From positions 186,001-250,000 of the forward strand of contig JAKAGV010000001.1 in assembly GCA_021815405.1 (NCBI GenBank): a stretch of DNA of 64,000 nt, given 5' to 3'. Made by a program: the position numbers and the translations under genes. Each line of letters starts with the position of its first letter. The stretch's first letter is position 1. This document shows, in pieces, positions 1 to 11,900 of the stretch. This DNA is from Bacteroidota bacterium (GTDB lineage: Bacteria; Bacteroidota; Ignavibacteria; Ignavibacteriales; Ignavibacteriaceae). The notes below the pieces were generated by a model that was given only the letters and a program-made list of their open reading frames with translations, made no database searches and had not been told where the DNA came from.

Positions 1-441
1 GAAGACTGGCTGGAAGAATTTCAAAAAGCAGCTTATGCAAACAACCAAGTAGGAATTGTTGGCGCTAGATTATTATTGGCTGACGATAGAATTGAAACCG
101 ACGGAAGAAATTTTATTAATGGAATCGGTTATGAAGAAAGACATCTCAATCTTAATGCATTTAAGGAAAATGGGGCTTGTAAAAAACAAATTTTGGAAGT
201 CGATTCAGTTAGCAGTGCATTTTGCTATTATAAAAACGAAGTAATAAAGAAGAACGGCTATTTTGATGAAAATTATTTTCCGCTGCATGCTGAAGATGAT
301 GATTATTGTGTAACTGCAAGAAAAAATAATTTTTCAGTTGTATGCAATTCCTTCATCCAGGTTTATCATTTTATTTCAGTTAGGACGCCAACAGACTTAC
401 CAATAGATAAAAAGTATGAAGATTTGGAAAAAATTATTTAA
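1..441 (+). pseudogene. Glycosyltransferase family 2, fragment (left edge to first stop)
   Basis: The reading frame is already open at base 1, so the gene starts outside the window. The visible residues (GIVGARLL, then AEDDDYC, then a Y-H-F-I segment) resemble the C-terminal half of a GT2 domain, where the acidic ED[DV]D..C segment contributes to substrate binding. The frame ends at a TAA (439-441), but the codons straight after it continue the same protein in the same frame (EKII-stop-DGKSLIQQEHFNYWKEKWG). One base change from an AAA lysine codon would explain the stop. I read it as one segment of a larger disrupted GT gene running to 1899. Confidence 0.7.
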
Positions 442-1230
442 GACGGCAAGAGTCTTATACAGCAAGAGCATTTCAACTACTGGAAAGAAAAATGGGGTTG
501 GAACCCCAAATATCCGGACTTAAATTTTATAAGATCGATATACAGAAATACAAAAATTTGCTGGAACATCGGTGAAAAACTGAGAAATAAAATAAGTGAT
601 GAATTCCCGACCGTAGATGTATGTATAGTTACCTGGAATAACCTACCGTTACTAAAAAATTTGATGAACTGCCTTTTAAAAACAGACTATCCAAGCGAAA
701 AATTAAAAATTTATATAACAGATAACGGCAGCAATGACGGCACGTTGGAATATCTAAACGATTTAAGTAAAAACTTTATATTCCAAGTCTTCCCGGAGTT
801 TTTAAAAATTAACAGCGGTGTACCGTACGGATTAAGCCCGTTAATATTACAAGGAAGCGCTGAGCTTGTAGCTATGCTTGATGATGATATAACTCTTCCA
901 TCTAATTGGCTGAAAGAACTTGTTAAAATATTTTCCAAAAGACCTTATTGCGGAATGACGGCACCAAAAATATTAAATGACAATTCGGTTAATACAATTC
1001 AGAATTCAGACTTCCAAATGCTACCTTCTTACCAGGCGCATGAAATTGAATTAGACAATGGACAAGCAAATTATATAAGCAGAACATCGCATATCAGAGG
1101 TTGTTGCAATCTTTACCAAAGAGATGTGTTTAGCAATTGCGGATTATTCGATATAAAATTTAGCCCAAGCCAATTTGACGATCCAGATCATCAAATAGCA
1201 GTTTTAGCCAGAAGTTACGAAATAATTTAA
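442..1230 (+). pseudogene. Glycosyltransferase family 2, fragment (middle segment)
   Basis: Same frame as the preceding fragment. It opens with an HFNYWKEKWG linker typical between tandem GT domains, then a second GT2 domain: VCIVTWNN (beta strand 1), ITDNGSNDGT (nucleotide-binding loop) and AMLDDDITLPSNWL (DXD-like metal-binding segment). The longest ATG-started piece begins near 664, but no Shine-Dalgarno sequence precedes it, and GT2 homology starts upstream of it at about 613. The segment stops at TAA 1228-1230 (SYEII-stop-YGYLGI), with homologous-looking sequence continuing in frame. It is probably not translated as an intact enzyme. Confidence 0.7.
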
Positions 1231-1899
1231 TATGGATATTTGGGAATTACACACAAGCTAAATAGCGGTATTAACAACTCCTACTCTTTAAAAAGCAATA
1301 TGGAGGCAAACCGGACAAAATTATACGGTAAGTGGGGAGAAAATATTTATTTTATTCTGGACAAGTCAATTGCAGACTCTTTTGAAGGAAGATTGATTAG
1401 CTTAGAGTGGGAAGTCAAATTTAATAAAAATAATGTTCATAACTATTCCTTTCCGGAAAATGTAAAAAATACAATCGCCGGAATAATTGATATTAAATAT
1501 TTAAAGAAAGAAGAATATCAACAGCTAATTACTTCAATGCTAATTGGTTCATTGCAAATGTATAAATCAAAAAACTTAGCTAACCCGTTAAATGCTTTGC
1601 ATACGTCCTTAAGTCTCGCACCTGCTAATATTCAATTACTTATATTGCTTTCAATTGCATATATGCGTGTATGAGACAAAAAGAAGGTTGAGCATTTTAA
1701 AAATATTATTAAGATTCTTAATAAAGGCAACCTTAACAAATTAAAACTGCAAATTGAATTAGACAGCGAGTTAAAAGGGATAAAACTAAATATTCAACAT
1801 TTACTTAAGCAGTACTCTTTAGAACAAATTATTGAAAATCAATATATGAGTAATCAGTTTAGCAATGCCGAACTGATCTTTAACTTGATGTCATTTTAG
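1231..1899 (+). pseudogene. Glycosyltransferase gene tail with internal TGA
   Basis: Third segment of the same frame. It runs from YGYLGITHKLNSG through a helical, TPR-like stretch (NPLNALHTSLSLAPANIQLL) to a TGA at 1672-1674, and then stays open as DKKKVEHFKNIIKIL to a TAG at 1897-1899. The helical C-terminus matches the GT-then-TPR arrangement of the neighbouring genes. With the two earlier TAA codons this makes three premature stops and no frameshift over 1.9 kb. Confidence 0.6.
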
Positions 1900-1950
1900 A
1901 TTATTGAAGCATTAAAGGATGGTAAACCATAAAAGCAAAAAGTTTGTTTA

Positions 1951-2093
1951 GTATAGAATGAATATAAGATCAGTATAAAATCAGTATGAAATAAGTATAA
2001 ATTAAGTATGAAATCTGTATGGAATGAGTATGAATTGAGTATAAAAAAAGTACAAGATAAGAGCAAGATGTGTACAAAACATGATAAATATAA
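1951..2093. repeat. 11-bp helically phased tandem repeat array
   Basis: About a dozen consecutive 11-bp units, most starting GTAT (GTATAAAATCA, GTATGAAATAA, GTATAAATTAA, GTATGAAATCT, GTATGGAATGA, GTATGAATTGA). The outer units decay (GTACAAGATAA, GAGCAAGATGT, GTACAAAACAT). It occupies the gap between the broken GT gene (ends 1899) and the next GT-like gene (ATG at 2289). A minus-strand open frame across it is only the 11-residue echo of the repeat. The rest of 1900-2288 is AT-rich and shows no clear gene. Confidence 0.8.
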
Positions 2094-2288
2094 CTGTTGA
2101 GAGGTATAAATTTGGCTAAAGTTAGCCAAGTGTAAATAAATACTAAGATCTGATTTTCAATATTATAAAATTTTCAATTTATAAATATGGTATGATATTA
2201 GTTTAATATAAATAAAATTTTCTAACTATTGAAATTTTCTATTTAAAAATTGCAGATAAAAATATTGTTTTAAATAAATTTTTTAAAA

Positions 2289-2966
2289 ATGAAGAATGTT
2301 ATATCATTTTCACTATGGGGCGAAAGCCCAATTTATTGGATTGGAGCAAAAAAAAATATCGAGTTAGCCCAAAAATTTTTCCCCGGTTGGATATGTAGAA
2401 TATACATTGACAAAAAATGCGATATAAAACTTATTGAATCAATTATTGCACATAATGTTGAGATAATACTGGTTGAACAAATAAACTCGTTCGATGGAAT
2501 GTTTTGGCGATTTTTTGCATCTGAGGATCCTGAAGTAGATATTTTTTTATCAAGGGATTGTGATTCAAGATTCACTAATAGAGAGATTGCAGCTTTAAAT
2601 CAATGGATTTCTTCGAATAAAGATTTTCATATAATAAGAGATCATCCTTACCATAGTGTACCTATTCTAGGAGGACTTTGGGGAAGTAGAAATGGACTTA
2701 TGAGAAAGATAGGACTAAGTAATTTAATTAAAGATTGGGGTGTTTTTAATCGAAAAGGAATCGATCAGGATTTCCTTGGGGATAGAGTATATCCATTAGT
2801 TTGGGATAAAGCTTTTGAACATTCGGAATTCAATTTGAAATTTAAGGGTGAAACAAACCGCTTCCCGACCTTAAGAATGAATTATGAATTTGTAGGTGAT
2901 TCTTTCGATGAGAACGATAATAGACATCCTGCTTATTGGAAAATAATAAAGGATTTTAAATTATAA
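2289..2966 (+). CDS. Putative glycosyltransferase (GT-A-like, DXD)
   Basis: A 225-residue protein without signal peptide or membrane segment. Near residue 88 it has FLSRDCDSRF, a D-X-D motif of the kind that holds the metal and nucleotide sugar in GT-A enzymes, and later GGLWGSRNG and a GIDQDFLGDRVYP segment with clustered acidic residues. I do not recognise a named family. It resembles short capsule-type or DUF-type GTs. Its TAA is directly followed by the ATG of the giant GT gene, so the two are probably translationally coupled. The DNA is visibly more AT-rich than the later GT genes, which may mean recent acquisition. Confidence 0.6.
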   Translation: MKNVISFSLWGESPIYWIGAKKNIELAQKFFPGWICRIYIDKKCDIKLIESIIAHNVEIILVEQINSFDGMFWRFFASEDPEVDIFLSRDCDSRFTNREIAALNQWISSNKDFHIIRDHPYHSVPILGGLWGSRNGLMRKIGLSNLIKDWGVFNRKGIDQDFLGDRVYPLVWDKAFEHSEFNLKFKGETNRFPTLRMNYEFVGDSFDENDNRHPAYWKIIKDFKL

Positions 2967-5900
2967 ATGAAGATAGATAAAGTAATACTTAGTTCTGATA
3001 CCAATCCACTTTACTTAGATTTTTGGCCAACTGTATCTAAAGTTTGGAAGGAAATATTTAAGATTGAGCCAATCTTAGCATTAATACATAATAATGATCT
3101 GAATATTGACAATAAATACGGAACTATTATAAGATTTGAGATAATTAAAGATATTCCCATTTATCTACAATCTTTATGGATTAGATATTGGATAACATCA
3201 CAATTTAAGGATGATGTTTGTATAATATCAGATTTAGATATGATACCGTTATCGAAATTTTATTTTATTGACCAAATTAAAAATATTTGTAATAATGACT
3301 ATGTACACCTAAATCCTTGTTTTGTAGATTATGGGACATTGCCTTCATGCTATCATGTTGCCAAAGGTTATTTATTTAAGGAAATTTTAGAATTACATAA
3401 TAATTGGGAAGATTCAATCAAGCATCTTTATAATTTAAATATTGGTAATGATCCTGGAGGATCTTTATCAGGAAAAAATCATTGGTTTGCGGATGAAAAA
3501 TATTCTTCTGAAAAAATATTTCAGTTTAAAGTAAAACATCCCAATCGAGTTCACCTTATTGAAAGAGAAAACGGCAGGCGGATTGATAGAGTCAACTGGA
3601 ATTATGATTTGGATAAATTATATAGTAATTGGTACTATGATTCGCATAGTATTAGGCCGTATAGTCTTTACAAAAAGGAAATCGATTATTTAATTAACAA
3701 TCTGAATCGAAATGGTTCCAACCCCAAAATATTATATATAATTTTAACATGTGAAAAACATCTAACGACAAGATGTAAATGGATTAAAAATACATGGCTA
3801 AATTATATAGAGGATGGAGACGATTATATCTTTTTATCATCAATAAGTAACGTCAAAGATAAAATAATAGGTTATAACACCAATGACTCTTATGAATATG
3901 CAACCTTTAAATATGTTGAACTGTTAAAAAATTATGAAATAGGGGATTTTGATCATATCTTTTTTTGTGATGACGATACTTTTGTAAACACCCGGAAACT
4001 GAAAAATAAGTTATCAGATCTTAAAAATTATAAATGTTATGGTAGAACAGGTGTTGCATATTCTAATCCTGTTATTAAAAATAACAATACTGATTATTTC
4101 CCTATCAAATTTTCATCTGGCGGGGCAGGTTTTGCTATAACAAGAAATGTTTTTATAAAATTAAAAACTTATATACTAAACAATAATTATCCGATATTTT
4201 TAAATACAGATGTTTCAATGGGGTGTTGGCTTAAAGATTTAAATATAGAGATTTTAGAAGGACGCGATTTATTAAAGGCACAAAATCCGGATCATTTGGA
4301 AAATAGAAACGTTTCTGAATTCATCTCTTATCATTATTGTAGCGAAGAGCATTTTAAAATACTTTATCTAACTACGTATTATCCGAAAATTTCTTATGAT
4401 AGAAATATAGTTAAAATATTCGAAACTAATAATATCAAAGCTTCTGCTATTGTTTCTACATATAACTCAGAAAAATTTATAAGAGGATGTCTTGAAGATC
4501 TGGTAAATCAAACCCTCTATAAAAAAGGCCAGCTTGAAATTATCATTATCGATAGTGCTTCCATGCAAAATGAAAAAGCAGTTGTTGAAAAATATCAAGC
4601 TGCGTATCCTAATATTATTTATCATCGAACTCAGGAAAAAGAGACCCTATATTCTGCATGGAACCGCGGAATTAAATTAGCAAGAGGTAAATATATTACG
4701 AATGCTAATACAGATGACAGGCATAGACCGGATGCCTTGGAAATTTTATGCTCGGCACTTGATGAAGACCAAACAATTGATATGGTATATGCTGATTGCA
4801 AGCAAAGTACAATCGAAAATGAAACATTTGAACAATGCAGTGGTGAAATAATTTATAACTACCCCGATTACTTTGCACCAAACGCATTGCTTTATTACCA
4901 ATTCGGACCTCAGCCTGTTTGGCGATTAAGCGTGCATGAGAAAATAGGATATTTTAATCCAAATTTATCAGCTGTAGGAGATTATGACTTTAATTTAAGA
5001 TTTGCACTTGCCGGATTGAAAGCAAAAAAAATAGAAGAAGTTCTTGGTGTATTTTATTTAAATCCGGCTTCTATTACAAACACAACAGAGAATCAACAAA
5101 ACGAAAAAAGATTTGTACAAAAATATTATACAAACGAAGCGAATATTTTAAAATTGTATCAAAGCTCGGGATGGAATTTAAGAACTAATTGGGATATGGC
5201 TAATGCTCTGAATAATCTTGGCATTTCTTCAATTCAGTTTAAATTGCCGTGGAGTAATAAATACGATTCAAATTTTGAGTTGGCTTTTTTATGCTTTACT
5301 TCGGCTAAAAGATATTTGAGCCCTTCAAAACAACTTGATAATAATATTGTTGAGCTACATGCTATTTTAACTAAGGGCTTAAAAATAGATCCTCTAAGGT
5401 TTATGAGAAATTTAGATTCTAATAATGGGCATAGAAGAAGCGCTGCAAATAAAAATAATAAAAACAAAACAATTACCGTTGTTGCCGGTGATGGTGATAA
5501 TTTCACCTTTGTTAAACCGGTTATGGATTATTTGTCAAAAAAGGGCTTCATAATAAAAACATATCTTGCCCGTGAGATTAACGATAAAAATATCAAAAAT
5601 ATTTTGAACCAGTCTGATTTGATTTGGTATGAATGGGGAAACGGTCCGGTTGTAGAAATGAGCAATCTTTATAAATCATGTCCGGCAATTTGCAGAGTTC
5701 ATAGGTATGAAGCTTATCAGGAACCGATAAGTAAAATCAACTGGTATAATATTAATAAACTTATAATGGTGAATAAAAGTTTTGTTGATGTTATTACAAA
5801 AAACTGGGATATGAATCTGCTATATAAAACAGATGTTGAAATTATTCCCAACCCGGTTTCAAGTAAAGGACAGTTTAAAGAAAGAAAAAACAATTTTAAT

Positions 5901-8900
5901 ATAGCCCATATATCCAGATTCCATAACGATAAAAATCCGATTCTGATGATTCAAATTCTGCAAAAGCTTGTGGCCATCGACAGCAGATACAAAGTGTTTA
6001 TGATAGGCGGAATTCAGGATCAGCAATTATATGAACAGTGTATCGAATTAGTTGACCATCTTGGTCTTAAAGATAATTTTGTATATCAAGGTGTAATTAA
6101 AAATGTAGACGAATGGTTGGAAGACAAATCATTTTTACTGTCCACATCATTAGTTGAATCCCAGGGCTTAGCAATAATGGAAGCAATGTATATGGGCATC
6201 AAGCCCGTTATACATAACGGATTAGGTCTGATTCATACTTATCCTCAAAATTTATTATTCAATACGGCAGATGAAGCTGTTCGTTTAATAACAGAGCTGG
6301 AATATGATTCTTACAGCTATAAATTGTTAGTTGAAGAGAAATTTAGCGATAAGGTTGTTTTACCCAAAATAGAAAAATTAATTAATGATTTAATTTCTTC
6401 TTATGCCGATGATAAAAATGAAAATGTTGTGCAAAAACTAAATATGGAGAATAAATCAAAGTATTATCCGCTTATTTCCATTTGTATTCCTACTTATAAT
6501 AGGGCGGAATTATTAAAGGAAGCTCTACAAAGCATTCTCAAACAAAAATATAAAAATTATGAGATTGTTATAGTTGATGACGGCTCTACAGGTGATACTG
6601 AAAAAGTTATAAGAGAATTTAATTCGCAAAAAATCAGATACATAAAAAAAGAACATGAAGGCCGTCCTAAAACAAGAAATAGGCTGATCAAGGAAGCTAA
6701 CGGTGAATACATATTATGGCTTGGCGATGATGATTTGTTAGATGAAAATATATTGACTGAATATTCGGAAATTTTACAGAAGGATTCATCTATTGATGTT
6801 ATATACGGTAATCTTCAGATGTTTGATTCCGGAAGCGGAAAAGATTTGCAGTTAATTATTCCTCTCGATTACACGTATGATAATAAACATATATTGTCAA
6901 ATTTAATTTCCGGTATAGGTATTACGGACGGTGGATCCTTAGTAAGGAAATCCCTATATGCAACTTATGGATATTATGATGAGGAATATTTAAGAGCACA
7001 GGATAATGAATTCTGGTCAAGAATAGGTGCGGAAGCAAAATTCTACAAGGTTAATAAAACAGTATACAGGTACCGTTTACATAAAGATAATGTATCCTTT
7101 GCGAATTTTGTTGATAGATCTTATGAATCTAAAACTATAAGAAGAATATTAAACAAATACCCGTTGTTAGAAGTATTCAGAGATAGCGATTATGAAGCTG
7201 CAATTCTTGCTGTAGCTAAAGGTTTGTATCAATTTAATGACTTTTATAACGCATCAAAAATTTTAGGCGAAATTACAACCATAAGTAAAAAAGATCACCT
7301 TGAATTACTTTTCAACTGCCTGCTAAACTCCGGTAAACTTGAAGACTCCGAAAAGATTACAAATGACGCCGAAGGAAAATTCCAACTAGAATTTTTGTCG
7401 AGTTTTAAAAAGAGACTCGAAATAAGTATTTCTTTTAGAGAAGACGTAAATTATCTATTGTCCCAAAAAGATTACGGAAAAATTAAAGATCTGATAGAAA
7501 AATTTATAAATAAAATGGGTTATAACTATGATGCTGCCCGCGCGATTGTAAAAGTACTATTGGCAATGGGAGATAATAAGCATGCTTTTGATCACCTAAG
7601 AAATATGCTGCTAATGGATCCGGTTGATGAAGAATATTATAACACTATTATGAAATTAGCAGAAAATGAAAAACAAAAAGATGATATTCTGAAGATGAAA
7701 AACAGGCTGCTAGAGAAGATATCGCTTTTTAACGAAATCAAAGGGCTGAAAAATATTAGTGAGAAGCCATTGATAACTGTTATCATTCCTACTCATAACC
7801 GTAAGGATAAATTAAAAGATGCTGTTGAAAGCGTTCTCCAACAAACTTATGAGAATCTTGAAATTATTGTTGTAAATGACGCCGGTGAAGATATTTCCGA
7901 ACTAATAAATTCTTTTAACAATAAGAGGGTTAAATTAATTACTCATAAAGAAAATAAAGGTCTTGCCGCTGCCAGAAATACCGGACTTAAAAACGCAAGA
8001 GGAAAATATATTGCATATTTAGATGACGACGACATTTATTATCCAGATCATTTAAATACTCTCGTGTCTTTTCTGGAAAACAGAAAGCTTAAAGTCGCTT
8101 ATGCTGATGCCTACAGAGCAAAGCAAGAGCTTAAAGACGGCATCTATGTTACAATTGAAAAGGATGTTCCTTTTTCCAATGACTTTTCTAAAGAAAATTT
8201 ATTAAGACTTAATATCGCTCCTGTTCAATGCTTTATGCATGAGAAAGCGTGTATAGATGAAACCGGATTATTCGATGAATCACTCAAAGCACATGAAGAT
8301 TGGGATTTCTGGATAAGACTGTCTGAGAAATATGAATTCCATCATTTAAATAAAATTACATCGGAGTTCAGGCAGAGAACTGATAAAAGCAATATGACAA
8401 GCTTGCAAAATCGGGATTTCTATAATTCGTATAGAGACATAGTTACAAAGCATTATAAATTGGCAAAAGACAATCCGCAGCTTTTAGCCGAGCAGGTAAA
8501 CAATCTTTTTATTATAAAACAAAGAGCAATTCAGGCAGGTCAATTGCCAAAGCCCGACGGACGTATTGAAGTATCTATTATCATTCCGGTTTATAATAAA
8601 GTTGAATTTACTATGCAGTGTTTGCATATGCTTTATAAGAACACACCGGCAGAATTAAATTTCGAAGTAATAGTTGTAGATAATGCTTCAACAGACGGAA
8701 CCAAGCAGTACCTGGAATTTGCTAAAAAGGTTTTCGATAATTTATCGGTTATAACTAACCATGAGAACATCGGATTTGCCAAAGCAAACAACTTAGGAGT
8801 TAAGAACGCAAAAGGAGAATATGTCATTTTTCTTAATAACGATACTGAACCTTTGCCGGGATGGATGCAGGCACTTTGCGAGGTAGTTGAAAATGATTCC

Positions 8901-11900
8901 GAAGTTGCAGCAGTTGGCAGTAAATTATTATTCCCGGATGGAAGTTTACAGCATGCCGGCGTTATAATAATTGAAGATAAACAGCTTCCCGATCCTCTCG
9001 TTGCACGTCATATTTATTGGAAAGCGCCGTCTGATATTCATGAAGCGAATCAATTAAAGACTTATCAAGCACTTACCGCAGCTTGTCTTCTGGTTAAGAA
9101 AAGTGAATTTGACTCAGTAAGCGGTTTTGATGAAGAATATTGGAACGGTTACGAGGATGTTGATTTATGCTTTAAACTTGGCGAGGCAGGCTATAAAATG
9201 GTTTACCAGCCTGCAAGCGTTGTTATACATCATGAGTCCCAGAGCGGGCAGGAGCGGTTCGCAAAGGTTAATTATAATATCGAACGGCTGCATAAAAAGT
9301 GGCTTGGTAAAATTAAACCCGATTTTATTTTAGAAAAAGACGGCAAGGGTATTAAAACTAACGCCGGGATTATTAAAGATTATATTCTGCCTAAAGGAAA
9401 AAATTCTAATAAGTCACTCAATAATAGTAATGGAATTGAAGTTTCTATTGTCGCATTAACTTTTAATGGGTTGAAATATACCAGACAGTTTATCGATTCA
9501 ATCAAAAGTTATACGAAGAATAAATACGAATTAATAATAATTGATAATTGCAGTACAGACGGAACAATCAAGTATTTAGAAAAGCTTGGGAATGACAATT
9601 CGAACATCAAGATAATTTATAACAAGCAAAATGAAGGCTTTCCGAAGGGCATTAACCAGGGAATAAAAGCAGCCTCGGGAAAATATATCGTTGTTGCCAA
9701 CAACGACATTGTTGTTACTAAGAGCTGGTTAGAAAGATTGATTGAAGTTGCCGAGTCTGATGAGAAGATTGGATTGGTCGGACCAATTAGCAATGCCGTA
9801 AGCGGTGTACAACTTGATAAGGATGCAAAGTATCAAGATATTGAGAAGATGCACGCATACGCAAGGAAAGTTAAGAAGAATAATTTCGGTAAGACGCTTC
9901 GGTTCCCGCGAGTTGCGTTCCTTTGTACTTTAATTAAGAGAGAAGTAATTGATAAAATCGGCGGTCTGGATGAAAGATTCTCGCCAGGCAATTTTGAAGA
10001 TGATGATTTTTGTCTGCGTGCGCAGTTGGCAGGTTATAAAACGTTAATTGCACAGGATGTTTTTATTCATCATTACGGCTCGAAAAGTTTTTCTGCCGAA
10101 GGAACCGACAAATACAATCAATTGCTGGAAGCAAATCAAAAGAAGTTTATCGATAAATGGGGCGGTACTCCGGAAGAAATTTGGTTAAAAGGAAAACAAA
10201 TTAAAGGAAATAATATCATGGTTACAATTGATAAAGACGAATTCGTTGAGACACTTGAAAAAGCAATATCTTATATCAATGAAAAGGATTATGCCTCAGC
10301 TCTGAAGTATTTGAAGAGCACAATAGAAATGTATGATCAATATGAAAATACGGATCAGAAACCGGATTTAACTAATTTGTTAAACCTGACAGGCAATATT
10401 TCAGTTTTAGCGAAAGATTATTCGAGTGCACAGAGGTATTTTGAAAAAGCTTTGAATAATGACAACGCTTCCTCTCTTGCATGCAGCGGTTTAGGCGATG
10501 TATTCTTTGTTTCCGGTAATTATACTGCGGCAAAGACTATGTATGAGTGGGGAGTTAAAAATGATTCTTCGAATACTGCGGCTATTTCAGGTCTGGCAAA
10601 AACAAACCTGCAGCTAAACCTTCTCGCGGGGGATAATTCTTTATTAAAAGAGGAGAGGCAAAGCAATATTTCCGATGCTGTTTTCAATGAGATGGAAACA
10701 GATTCGACCAAGTTAATTGATGAAGCTTATGAATTATTTAATCAAAAAGCATTTGACAGCGCATTAAATAAATTGGCTCAAGCTGAGAGACTATTTAATG
10801 GTCAGTTGAGTAATCCTACCGATAAGAGTTTTGCTTCATCCTTTTACAACATGAAAGGATTCATCTATCTTGGATTGAATGAAATAGTGAAAGCACGAGA
10901 TTGTTTTGAGAGAGCTTTGAATATAAATCCGGAATCATCGCAGGCATGTGCTGGTTTAGGAGAGGTTTTCTTTTTAACCGAACATGATAAGCAGGCAAAG
11001 AAAATGTATGAGTGGGCGATAAAAAATAATCCTGAAAATAATTTTGCACTTGCCGGATTAGCAAAAGTAAACAAGCTGCTTGGTTATTCCGAAGATGATT
11101 CTTCCCTGAACGACGAATCAGGAAAAGAGAGCTTTGATATTAAAATTAGTCACCGTGATGAATTCGGATACTTATTTAACCGGCTTGGCTTATCAGGAAG
11201 AGGTATAGAAATTGGAGTTCAGAAAGGAGAATATTCTCAGACTCTGCGTTCAACATGGAACGGCAATGAATTATATTTGGTAGATTTTTGGCGCTACAAC
11301 CCTGATTACGATGATATTGCAAATCTTTCTGACGACAAACAAAAGGAATTATATTTATCGGTAGTTAAAAAATTTGCAGATGATATAAGCGTTCAAATAA
11401 TCAGAAAAGATTCAATTGCTGCCTCTAAACAATTTCCGGATGAATTTTTTGATTGGATCTACATTGATGCTGACCATTCATTAGAAGGTTGTACAAAGGA
11501 CTTAAATACATGGTTCCCAAAGCTTAAACCCGGTGGCGTACTGGCTGGACATGATTACCTTGACGGAAAATTTTATTTCGGAAATTTTGGAGTAAAAAGT
11601 GCAGTAGATAGCTTTATAAAAAAAATAAATACAAAGCTTTATATAACCGAAGAAGCTAATTTCAAAAGCTGGTATTTTATAAAACCTAATAGCGGTTCAA
11701 ATACGAATTATTTGGATGTAGAAAATCAAAATAGCATTGCGAATAGCAAAGACTTGAAAAAGCTTCAGTCTACTTTAAATGGAATTCTTGAAGCTTCTTT
11801 CGAATTATTTGGACTAAAACATTTCGAAGAAGCAATTGAATCACTTAAGAAAACAGAGCTAATATTTTATGCACAGGATGACAAAGCTCTTATTAGTGCA

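Noticed and set aside
711-938. Minus-strand frames inside GT, flagellar and kinase genes
   Set aside because: They are shadows of well-supported plus- or minus-strand genes, with no ribosome sites and low-complexity products.
1951-2093. Possible CRISPR array
   Set aside because: Units are 11 bp with no spacers, and no cas genes are near. The other arrays also lack spacers.
1896-2129. 77-codon minus-strand frame with an 11-residue repeat (FHTDFIL / LYSFYTK)
   Set aside because: It is the translation of the 11-bp DNA array; three units make 33 bases, so any open frame repeats. No ribosome site.
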